A DNA stretch of 16,805 bases from an uncultured Lachnospiraceae bacterium (lineage in GTDB: Bacteria; Bacillota_A; Clostridia; Lachnospirales; Lachnospiraceae): contig CADBME010000319.1 of NCBI GenBank assembly GCA_902795715.1, positions 1-16,805 on the forward strand, written 5' to 3'. The notes under the pieces are model-generated. The model saw nothing but the letters and a program-made list of their open reading frames with translations. It did not search any database and had not been told where the DNA came from. Shown in pieces: positions 1 to 6,562 of the stretch; within the stretch, counting starts at the first letter, position 1; each line of letters begins with the position of its first letter. Both the position numbers and the translations under genes were made by a program.

Positions 1-1
1 C

Positions 2-1306
2 GTTATGAATCTGAAGAAAGCCCAGACAGGGTCTATCCTCCTATTTACAGGAGCACCCGGAACCGGAAAGACCAGCATCGGACAGAGTATAGCCAAAGCT
101 TTGGGAAGGGAGTATGTCCGTGTCAGCCTGGGCGGAGTCCGTGATGAAGCAGACATCCGGGGCCATAGGAGGACCTACATCGGAGCCATGCCCGGCCGTA
201 TCATGGACGGTATTCAGAAATCCGGCGTATCCAATCCCGTCATGGTTCTGGATGAGGTGGATAAGCTGTCCGCATCCTACAATGGAGACCCGGCCAGCGC
301 CCTTCTTGAGGTCCTGGATCCGGAGCAGAACCATACATTCACGGACCACTACCTGAATGTTCCCTATGATCTTTCTGATGTGATGTTCATCTGCACAGCC
401 AATTATATCGATAATATCCCCCAGCCCCTCCTGGATCGTATGGAAGTCATCAATTTCCAGGGCTATTCTCCGATTGAAAAGCTTCAGATTGCCAAAAGGC
501 ATCTGCTCCCCAAGGCCATGGAGGCCGTGGGTATACCCGAGAGTGACCTGGACCTGCAGGATCCGGTTCTGGAGGAGATCATCGGGGCTTATACCCGGGA
601 AGCCGGTGTCCGGGGCCTGAAAAAAAGACTGGACACCCTGTGCAGGACAGCTGCTGTGGAACTGGTCCGGGGAAAGAGGAAAGAGGATGAACCTCTTTCT
701 ATAGAAAGTGAGAAACTGAGAGACTATCTGGACATGCATCCCATACGGCACGGCCTGGTCAAGGACTCCGAAAAGACCGGTGTCGTCACGGGTCTGGCCT
801 GGACAGCGGTCGGAGGAGAGATCCTCTATATTGAGTCCCTCTTTACCAAAGGAAGCGGAAAGCTGGTTATCACCGGTCAGCTGGGGGATGTGATGAAAGA
901 ATCCGCCCAGATTGCCGTCAGCCTGGTTAAGGCCAGATTTCCGGAGAAGGCAGAGATTTTTGAGAAAAATGATCTGCATATTCATGTTCCGGACGGAGCT
1001 ACGCCCAAAGACGGGCCTTCAGCCGGCATCACCCTGACCACGGCCATCTCCTCTCTGCTGATCGGGAAGCCGGTGTCTCCCAGAGTTGCCATGACAGGAG
1101 AAGTATCCCTCCAGGGTCAGGTCAAGCCCATCGGCGGTCTGCCGGAAAAACTGATGGCAGCCCAGCGGGCCGGAGTCACCAGGGTATTCATACCCAAAGA
1201 TAATGAAGAAGACCTTCGGGATGTGGCGGAAGAAGTCATCGCCCAGCTTGAGATTATTCCCGTTGAGACCATCGGAGAAGTTTTAGGGGAGCTGAAGATT
1301 GCCTGA
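2..1306 (+). CDS. lon: ATP-dependent protease Lon, C-terminal part (5' truncated by window)
   Basis: Lon is a cytoplasmic AAA+ serine protease that unfolds and degrades damaged and regulatory proteins. The reading frame runs in from the left edge, so the N-terminal substrate-binding domain and the true start lie outside. Counting from the Met at position 5, the Walker A motif GAPGTGKT is at residues 16-23 and the Walker B motif ([10 protein letters not shown]) follows at about nt 239-268. The proteolytic domain carries the catalytic Ser in PKDGPSAG (residue 339) and the catalytic Lys in GGLPEK (residue 382). The Ser-Lys spacing of 43 matches E. coli S679/K722. The protein ends normally at TGA, and a hairpin terminator follows about 200 bases on. 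The identification is secure; only the upstream part is missing. Confidence 0.97.
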   Translation, partial: VMNLKKAQTGSILLFTGAPGTGKTSIGQSIAKALGREYVRVSLGGVRDEADIRGHRRTYIGAMPGRIMDGIQKSGVSNPVMVLDEVDKLSASYNGDPASALLEVLDPEQNHTFTDHYLNVPYDLSDVMFICTANYIDNIPQPLLDRMEVINFQGYSPIEKLQIAKRHLLPKAMEAVGIPESDLDLQDPVLEEIIGAYTREAGVRGLKKRLDTLCRTAAVELVRGKRKEDEPLSIESEKLRDYLDMHPIRHGLVKDSEKTGVVTGLAWTAVGGEILYIESLFTKGSGKLVITGQLGDVMKESAQIAVSLVKARFPEKAEIFEKNDLHIHVPDGATPKDGPSAGITLTTAISSLLIGKPVSPRVAMTGEVSLQGQVKPIGGLPEKLMAAQRAGVTRVFIPKDNEEDLRDVAEEVIAQLEIIPVETIGEVLGELKIA

Positions 1307-1503
1307 TAGAGATAATCCTCATCTGCCGGACTTCTCTCAGAGGAAGACCCTGACCACTCAGATAGAAAAAGAAAATGTGGACACAGGTCTTTCATGATTA
1401 GGACATGGTTTTTTCACATTTTCAGTTTATAACTATATGCAGGTGAAGGGAATGAGTCTTCACCGCGAACAATGCGTTTTTTCATAATTTTCTCCCTTTT
1501 TTA

Positions 1504-1529
1504 GGAAGGCAGCCGTAAGGCTGCCTTTT
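1504..1529 (+). terminator. Rho-independent terminator after lon
   Basis: GGCAGCC (1508-1514), loop GTAA, GGCTGCC (1519-1525), then TTTT. The stem can extend outwards through AGGAA pairing with the T-rich tail. It lies about 200 bases after the lon stop codon with no gene in between. Confidence 0.85.
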
Positions 1530-1533
1530 CCTG

Positions 1534-1561
1534 TTTCCGGAGTTTTATTTCCGGAGTTTTA
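1534..1561. repeat. 14-bp perfect tandem duplication
   Basis: The unit TTTCCGGAGTTTTA occurs twice back to back (1534-1547 and 1548-1561), directly after the lon terminator. It looks like a small local duplication. No function is evident. Confidence 0.9.
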
Positions 1562-1654
1562 ATACTCGATGATCTTGTAGGTCAGGAGCAGGGTATCTGT
1601 TATGGGGAAGCAGGAGTTTTCAGGTATTTCTGTTATAATAACAGACGAAAATCG

Positions 1655-1683
1655 CATCTATCTTAATCTTCTTAAGATAGATG
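1655..1683. repeat. 12-bp perfect inverted repeat (CATCTATCTTAA / TTAAGATAGATG)
   Basis: The arms 1655-1666 and 1672-1683 are exact reverse complements around the 5-base loop TCTTC. No T-run follows, so it is a poor terminator on the + strand. The inner part, TATCTTAA...TTAAGATA, is shared with the palindrome upstream of the zinc-ribbon membrane gene at 8000-8017. A regulator operator or a structured RNA element would both fit. Confidence 0.8.
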
Positions 1684-1838
1684 TAAGGAAAAATAGTAGT
1701 GAAAAAACATAAAAAAGCATGATAAATAATTACAAAAATCAGTTCATAATCGATGTGATCAGATTCAAAAAGCAAAGAGCATAGGAGACATTTGTTGTAA
1801 AATATAGTTTTTCTTCAAAAAAACCGGAGGTTAATTAC

Positions 1839-1925
1839 GTGAAAATTACGGAACTGCAACGAGAATCTGTCACAGATGTTAAGAAGGACATGGAATCTTT
1901 GTTACATCTCTTTTTCAGCAAATAA
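1839..1925 (+). CDS. Possible 28-aa small protein or leader peptide
   Basis: GTG start preceded by CCGGAGG (1824-1830) with 8 bases of spacing, a near-ideal ribosome binding site. The peptide begins VKITELQRE and ends in LLHLFFSK. The first two thirds are charged and helical in character, and the last part is a short hydrophobic stretch. A TAA stop is followed at once by an inverted repeat (1926-1942), and the promoter of the membrane-protein gene starts about 40 bases later. No known family was recognised. It could be a leader peptide, a small amphipathic protein, or a chance ORF in AT-rich DNA. The ribosome binding site is the main support. Confidence 0.35.
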   Translation: MKITELQRESVTDVKKDMESLLHLFFSK

Positions 1926-1942
1926 CACAACTATCAGTTGTG
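1926..1942. repeat. 7-bp inverted repeat just after the small ORF
   Basis: CACAACT (1926-1932), spacer ATC, AGTTGTG (1936-1942), starting directly after the TAA of the possible small ORF. The next bases are AAAAGC, so it is not a canonical terminator. Confidence 0.5.
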
Positions 1943-1964
1943 AAAAGCTAGAATGATATCTGTT

Positions 1965-1992
1965 TTTACAAAATTCTTTCATGATTTATAAT
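1965..1992 (+). promoter_or_regulatory. Sigma-A-type promoter for the membrane-protein gene
   Basis: -35 TTTACA (1965-1970), 16-base spacer, -10 TATAAT (1987-1992). Transcription would start near 1999, giving an untranslated leader of about 45-50 bases that ends in the AAAGGAG ribosome binding site (2031-2037) upstream of the ATG at 2046. Confidence 0.7.
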
Positions 1993-2045
1993 ATCAGCAT
2001 AAACCAAGTATATGGATCCGTACGTAAAGAAAAGGAGAAGTTATT

Positions 2046-2939
2046 ATGAGTATTTTTTGGTTACTTGCTGCATTCGGTAGCGGTGCATTTGCAACCGCAA
2101 TCGGTGGTGTTGAGTCTTTCGTAATCACAGGTGTTTTCGCTATTATCGGTACATGTATCAGTCTCGCTGGCGGAGACGGCGGCCTTGTAACAGGCAATAT
2201 CGCATTCGGTATGTTCGGACCGCACATCGCATTCGCAGGTGCTGTTGCTGGTGCTGCATATGCTAAGAAAGCCGGCAAACTTGACAACGGTGCTGATATC
2301 GTTACTCCGATTTCCAGCTGCAACGATCCCATGTCTCTGATCGTTGGTGGTGTATTCGGTGTTATCGGCTACTTATTCAAATTATTTGTAGTTGACAATC
2401 TGTTCGCTGGAACTATTTCTTCCAAGCTCGTTACAGATGGTCCCGGATTCACAGTATTCTGTTCCGCTATCCTTGTTCGTCTTGTATTTGGTGGATCCAT
2501 CAAGACAGGCGACGCTATCAAGAGCGAAGGTGCTGCTTGGACAAACGTAATCACCATGGGCGTTACATACTCCCTGATGACCGGTGGAGTTCTGGTTGGT
2601 CTTATTGAAGTATTCCCGGATGCTAAAGATGCTATCCTTGGCAACTTTGCAGTAACATGCTTCGGTATCGCTGCTATCGGCCTTACATTCGCATGTGGCG
2701 GACTTGCTTTCTATGGCTGCCATCAGATCCTTCTTATTTCTGCATTAGCAGCTGCTAAGGCATATCCGACAATGGGCGGATTTGGTGCTGTTATTGCTGC
2801 AGTAATCTTCGGTACTGTTGCTGCAATCATCAACGATTCCGAGACAGTATTCATGAACAGTGGCGATGTATCCCACATTGATGGACCTGCTACTGCAATC
2901 TTCATTACTACATTCATTATCAATGCAATTTGGGGATAA
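2046..2939 (+). CDS. Unrecognised Gly/Ala-rich polytopic membrane protein, probably highly expressed
   Basis: A 297-residue protein that is almost entirely hydrophobic, with roughly eight to nine membrane-spanning stretches. Gly and Ala are very abundant, and there is only one Arg. There is no cleavable signal; the N-terminus (MSIFWLLAAFGSGAF) is itself the first membrane segment. Polar or conserved-looking stretches are GGDGGLVTGNIAFG with FGPH near residues 40-60, TPISSCNDPMS, and NDSETVFMNSGDVSHIDGP near the C-terminus. These could line a permeation path or bind a ligand. I do not recognise a named transporter family. Codon use differs sharply from its neighbours: GGT, GCT, CTT and GTA are common and GCC/CTG/CGG rare, as in strongly expressed genes. 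It has its own promoter and terminator, so it is a single-gene unit. That it is a channel or transporter is inference from hydrophobicity alone. Confidence 0.9.
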   Translation: MSIFWLLAAFGSGAFATAIGGVESFVITGVFAIIGTCISLAGGDGGLVTGNIAFGMFGPHIAFAGAVAGAAYAKKAGKLDNGADIVTPISSCNDPMSLIVGGVFGVIGYLFKLFVVDNLFAGTISSKLVTDGPGFTVFCSAILVRLVFGGSIKTGDAIKSEGAAWTNVITMGVTYSLMTGGVLVGLIEVFPDAKDAILGNFAVTCFGIAAIGLTFACGGLAFYGCHQILLISALAAAKAYPTMGGFGAVIAAVIFGTVAAIINDSETVFMNSGDVSHIDGPATAIFITTFIINAIWG

Positions 2940-3060
2940 TCTTAATTAGATAATCTCAGTGTATATTATAAGGTTATTGATCAAGTGAAAGTTATTATTT
3001 CTGACACATTGACATGCATGTACGGACCATACGCACGATTATGATATACATATCAGATTT

Positions 3061-3092
3061 ATCCGCCCGGTATTAACCGGGCGGATTTTTTT
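3061..3092 (+). terminator. Strong Rho-independent terminator after the membrane-protein gene
   Basis: ATCCGCCCGGT (3061-3071), loop ATTA, ACCGGGCGGAT (3076-3086), then a T-run to 3092. An 11-bp perfect GC-rich stem. It isolates the membrane gene from the operon that starts at 3176. Confidence 0.95.
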
Positions 3093-3103
3093 GGTTTGAT
3101 TGA

Positions 3104-3132
3104 TTGAGGATTAATCCGCTGCATGCTATAAT
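3104..3132 (+). promoter_or_regulatory. Promoter of the HAD/LysR/Sir2 operon
   Basis: -35-like TTGAGG (3104-3109), 17-base spacer, -10 TATAAT (3127-3132) preceded by TGC, which makes an extended -10 (TGnTATAAT). The start codon at 3176 is about 43 bases further on. Confidence 0.65.
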
Positions 3133-3175
3133 TTTTTGAGAGAGAATTTAAGTTTTTAAAGGAGCATCAAAGATT

Positions 3176-4012
3176 ATGTCATACCAACTGATTGGACTGG
3201 ACTTGGACGGAACCCTGACTAATTCAAAAAAGGAGATTCCGTCGGCTACCCGCCGGGCCCTGATCGACCTGATGAAAAAGGGGAAGAAAGTGGTTTTGGT
3301 TTCCGGCAGATCAACCGAGGGGGTTTATTTCCTGGCAAAAGAACTTGAGATGGACCGATATGACGGTTATATTATCGGATTTAACGGAGGACGTATTATG
3401 TCCTGTGCCAGCCGGGAACTGATTGAAGACCTCTTTCTGCCTGAAGGAGTTGTCGAACCCATTTACCGGATGGCTCTGGAATATCCCGGAATCTGTCTCA
3501 TCACCTATGTCGATGATAAGATTATTGCAGGCATGAAAACCAACAAATATGTAGATTACGAATCCTTCGGTTCCAGGATGAAGGTGATTGTATCCGATCA
3601 TTTTCTTGAGGATGCAAACCGTCCCCTGAATAAGCTTGTGGTCTGCGGTGCTCCGGAAGATGTGTCTGAATTGGTGACAAGGATGCAGGACATGTTTTCA
3701 GACCGACTCAATATTTTTACATCCGATCCCTACTATGGGGAGATTATGCCAAAAGGTATTGATAAAGGGAGAACCTTGAAAAAGCTGGTTGATCATCTGG
3801 AATTGTCTCCCGAGAATGTGATTTGCTGCGGAGATTCGGGAAATGACATCCCCATGCTTGAGTATGCCGGGCTGGGCGTGGCAATGGAAAACGCTCTTCC
3901 CCAGGTTAAAGAAGTTGCGGATTATATTACAAGGTCCAATGATGAAGAAGGTATTTTGCATGTGATCCGGAAATTCATGGAGGAAAATATTAATGGATCT
4001 TCGTCAGATTGA
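3176..4012 (+). CDS. Cof-type HAD-IIB phosphatase
   Basis: A 278-residue HAD hydrolase of the Cof/IIB branch, expected to remove phosphate from sugar phosphates, nucleotides or similar small metabolites in the cytoplasm. All four HAD motifs are visible: motif I DLDGT with nucleophile D9 and acid/base D11, motif II S43 in VSGR, motif III Lys (K197 in KGIDKG), and motif IV GDSGND with D220 and D224. The C2-type cap lies between motifs II and III (about residues 80-190). The ribosome binding site AAAGGAG is at 3158-3164. Its 3' end overlaps the LysR gene by 20 bases. The exact substrate cannot be read from the sequence. Confidence 0.93.
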   Translation: MSYQLIGLDLDGTLTNSKKEIPSATRRALIDLMKKGKKVVLVSGRSTEGVYFLAKELEMDRYDGYIIGFNGGRIMSCASRELIEDLFLPEGVVEPIYRMALEYPGICLITYVDDKIIAGMKTNKYVDYESFGSRMKVIVSDHFLEDANRPLNKLVVCGAPEDVSELVTRMQDMFSDRLNIFTSDPYYGEIMPKGIDKGRTLKKLVDHLELSPENVICCGDSGNDIPMLEYAGLGVAMENALPQVKEVADYITRSNDEEGILHVIRKFMEENINGSSSD

Positions 4013-4880
4013 ATATTTCACTCAGTTATATAAAGACTTGAATATAACTAAGGCTAGCCGGCACCTCTTTATTTCCCAGCAGGGACTCAGCAAATCTCTG
4101 TCTAAACTGGAGGCAGAGATTGGTCTTCCCTTATTTGAACGGAGTGTACAGGGAGTTTCGCCAACGGCTGCGGCCAATCAGCTATATGAATCCTTTGACA
4201 AGGTTGCGGATGCCTATCATGATCTTCAGACACAGATTCAACATGTAAAAGGACGGAGAATGCTCAATATCGGTGCGCCGGAGTTTTTCTCCATGTGCTG
4301 TGACCGTGACACCTTTGGCAAATATGAACTGGATCATCCGGAAATTTCAATACAATACCGGGAGATGGATGTCAATCAAATTGAAGACGGCCTGCTGAGC
4401 GGCAACCTGGATGTGGGATTCATGACTTCCCCGGTCTCGGACCGCATGAAGATTCATATCTGTATCAGTCGGGAACCGGTCTATGTAGTCATGCATAACA
4501 GCCACAGGCTGGCCAGGAGAAAGTATTTATATATGAAAGATCTCAATGCCAATGTCCTCCTTTTCCTCAGCTCGATTCCATCCATCAATCAGAGAATTCA
4601 AAGGGAAGCGGACAGGCTGGACCTGGAGTACCAGATCCGGGATGCGGTATCCGCCAGTGAATTTATCATGAAAATTCACGGCAGCCTGATTCTTGGCATC
4701 GGTTCCAGAAAACTGTTTCAGTATTTTGATTTCCCTGATATCCGATATATTCCCTTGAAGATGGACCAGGGAGAACCATTATTTATCGAGATGAATATGG
4801 TTTCAGACAAGGGAAGGACGCTGAGCGAGGAGGCTCAGGATTATTTGGATTACTGGAAGGCAAAAAAGATTGATTTATGA
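3993..4880 (+). CDS. LysR-family transcriptional regulator
   Basis: A 295-residue regulator with the standard LysR layout. The N-terminal winged helix-turn-helix is at residues 1-60 (MDLRQIEYF, then the recognition region ISQQGLSKSLSKLEAEIGLPLFER), and a two-lobe effector domain follows from about residue 85. The start ATG lies inside the preceding HAD gene, with GGAGG at 3979-3983, so the two are translationally linked. The stop is 16 bases before the start of the next HAD gene. LysR regulators are usually divergent from their targets; here the gene sits co-directionally between two phosphatase genes. The effector ligand is unknown. Confidence 0.95.
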   Translation: MDLRQIEYFTQLYKDLNITKASRHLFISQQGLSKSLSKLEAEIGLPLFERSVQGVSPTAAANQLYESFDKVADAYHDLQTQIQHVKGRRMLNIGAPEFFSMCCDRDTFGKYELDHPEISIQYREMDVNQIEDGLLSGNLDVGFMTSPVSDRMKIHICISREPVYVVMHNSHRLARRKYLYMKDLNANVLLFLSSIPSINQRIQREADRLDLEYQIRDAVSASEFIMKIHGSLILGIGSRKLFQYFDFPDIRYIPLKMDQGEPLFIEMNMVSDKGRTLSEEAQDYLDYWKAKKIDL

Positions 4881-4896
4881 TGACGGAGGTATTTCC

Positions 4897-5673
4897 ATGA
4901 AGAGAAAGTATTTCTTTTTTGATATTGATGGCACTCTTACAGACCGGGCAACAGGCAAGATTGTTCCTTCGGCTGCGGAAGCGGTAAGAAAGCTTGAGCA
5001 GGCAGGACATTTTGTGGCTCTGGCCACAGGCCGTGCTTTTTACAAGGCAGTTCCCTTTGCCCGGGACAATGGGTTTTCCAATATGGTATGCAATGGGGGA
5101 CATGGCATTTACAAGGATGGGGAATTGAAGGAAAATCGTCCCATCGATTATGAGAAATCTCTGGCCATCTACCGTCAGGCCAGACAGCTGGGTTACGGTG
5201 TCGGTGTCGCTGTCGATGATTCTTCGAAAATTGTGATGGACAGCTTTGATTTCTATAATCAGGCCGGGGTCCGCAAGGAGCCCACAGTCTATGTAATCGA
5301 CGAAAAATTTGACCCAGCTAATCTCGATGCTATTTATAAAATGTACATATCCATTCCTGCAGAGGAAGAAGATCGACTGACACTGAAGAACACGGTAGGC
5401 CATCTGCGTTTCGAGCCTGAATATCTGATGTTCCAGCCGGACGCCAAAAAGGAGGGAATCCTTCGCATGCTGGAATACGCAGGAGGCAATCCTGAAGATG
5501 TCGTTGTTTTTGGTGATGATTATAACGATCTGGCCATGTTTGCTGATGAATTCTTCCGTGTAGCTATGGGAAACAGTACCTGTCAGGAGCTCCTTGACCG
5601 GGCTTCCTATGTGGCAGACAAGAATGTCAATGACGGGATATTTAAGGCCTGCCGGGACAATGGATGGTTTTGA
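4897..5673 (+). CDS. Second Cof-type HAD-IIB phosphatase
   Basis: A 258-residue HAD phosphatase. The frame is open from a TTG at 4870, but the ATG at 4897 is preferred: it has GGAGG at 4885-4889 with 7 bases of spacing, and it puts motif I (FFFDIDGT, D9 and D11) at the usual place. Motif II is T44 in ATGR, motif III Lys is in PDAKKEG (about 184-185), and motif IV is GDDYND (D207, D211). The fold matches the upstream HAD protein but the sequences differ widely, so it is not a recent duplicate. The substrate is unknown; the operon context (LysR, Sir2, HD-HAD) suggests small phosphorylated metabolites or nucleotides. Confidence 0.93.
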   Translation: MKRKYFFFDIDGTLTDRATGKIVPSAAEAVRKLEQAGHFVALATGRAFYKAVPFARDNGFSNMVCNGGHGIYKDGELKENRPIDYEKSLAIYRQARQLGYGVGVAVDDSSKIVMDSFDFYNQAGVRKEPTVYVIDEKFDPANLDAIYKMYISIPAEEEDRLTLKNTVGHLRFEPEYLMFQPDAKKEGILRMLEYAGGNPEDVVVFGDDYNDLAMFADEFFRVAMGNSTCQELLDRASYVADKNVNDGIFKACRDNGWF

Positions 5674-5748
5674 TGATTCCGATAAAGCAGAATCCAATGT
5701 GGAGACTGACGAGCGAGTCTTGAAACTTGCGGCAGGGGGCGAATTGAG

Positions 5749-6546
5749 ATGAGGATGGATTTTCATTCAGAGAAAGAAAAACATAATTACTTTGCACGCA
5801 TGTCAGACCAGCAGAAGATGGATGCTTTGGGAGAAATCCTGGCTTCCTGCCGGGATATCGTTTTTCTGGGAGGTGCCGGTGTGTCTACGGAAAGCGGGAT
5901 TCCGGATTTTCGCAGTAAGAATGGTCTCTACCGAAAAAAAGAAAAACGCTTTAGCCGTTATCGTCCGGAGTATTTATTGAGCTATGACTGCCTCAGAAGG
6001 GAACCGGAAATTTTCTTTGATTATTATCGGAGAAATCTGGATGCCAGAGCTGTAGAGCCAAATTCCGCCCACTATTGTCTGGCCCGGATGGAAAAGGAAG
6101 GAAAGATTGACGGAGTGATCACTCAAAACATTGACGGGCTTCATCAGAAAGCCGGCAGTGTAAATGTCCAGGAGATTCACGGGACCATATGGAAGAATCA
6201 CTGTATATCATGCAAGACGGAATTTGATGTCGATTTCATTTTTGATAGTCGGGATAAGATTCCCCTCTGCCCCATATGCGGTAAGATGGTTCGGCCGGAT
6301 GTCACCTTATATGGTGAATTCCTTCCGGAAGAAGCCTATGCCAATGCCATCTCCATGATTCAGAAGGCTGACTGTCTGATCATTGGAGGCACATCTCTGG
6401 AGGTGGGGTCCGCAGCCCAGCTGGCCCATATGTATCATGGAGAATACATGATCATTATCAACAAAGGGAAAACAAAGATGGAAGGTAAGGCTGATCTGGT
6501 TTTTCATGATAGTATCGGCAAGATTCTGAAGGGGATTTGTAATTAA
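5749..6546 (+). CDS. cobB: Sir2-family NAD-dependent protein deacylase
   Basis: A 265-residue sirtuin. It uses NAD to remove acyl groups from lysines, releasing nicotinamide and O-acyl-ADP-ribose. NAD-binding motif GAGVSTESGIPDFR is at residues 42-55, TQNIDGLH at 125-132, catalytic His144 in HGT, four zinc-ligand cysteines C152/C155 and C174/C177, and GGTSLEV near 213-219. The N-terminus extends about 20 residues before the usual helix. The start could be the ATG at 5749 or 5755; a G-rich AGGGGG (5734-5738 region) supports either. A 30-codon ORF overlaps this start by ATGA. The next gene begins 16 bases downstream, and AGGAG lies just after this stop codon. Confidence 0.96.
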   Translation: MRMDFHSEKEKHNYFARMSDQQKMDALGEILASCRDIVFLGGAGVSTESGIPDFRSKNGLYRKKEKRFSRYRPEYLLSYDCLRREPEIFFDYYRRNLDARAVEPNSAHYCLARMEKEGKIDGVITQNIDGLHQKAGSVNVQEIHGTIWKNHCISCKTEFDVDFIFDSRDKIPLCPICGKMVRPDVTLYGEFLPEEAYANAISMIQKADCLIIGGTSLEVGSAAQLAHMYHGEYMIIINKGKTKMEGKADLVFHDSIGKILKGICN

Positions 6547-6562
6547 GCAGGAGATAGAATAC

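Larger units (their letters stand above)
1307..2045. other. Long intergenic region between lon and the membrane-protein gene
   Basis: About 740 bases without a confident gene. From left to right it holds the lon terminator (1504-1529), a perfect 14-bp tandem duplication (1534-1561), a 12-bp inverted repeat (1655-1683), a possible 28-codon ORF with a strong ribosome binding site (1839-1925), a short inverted repeat (1926-1942) and the promoter of the next gene (1965-1992). From about 1620 the sequence becomes clearly AT-rich compared with the flanking coding DNA. Bases 1307-1500 hold nothing convincing. Confidence 0.6.

Noticed and set aside
41..985. 314-codon open frame on the minus strand opposite lon
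   Set aside because: Antisense to the conserved AAA+ and protease domains of Lon, with no recognisable domain in the translation.
2369..2923. Several minus-strand frames opposite the membrane-protein gene
   Set aside because: They arise from the strong codon bias of the + strand gene and have no family signature or ribosome binding site.
3009..3045. TTGACA followed by TATGAT downstream of the membrane-protein gene
   Set aside because: The spacer would be 25 bases, too long for a sigma-A promoter, and the terminator follows immediately.
4783..5766. 327-codon open frame on the minus strand opposite the second HAD gene
   Set aside because: It lies entirely over confidently identified + strand genes, resembles no family, and has no supporting ribosome binding site or promoter. 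It is the antisense shadow of the HAD gene's codon pattern.
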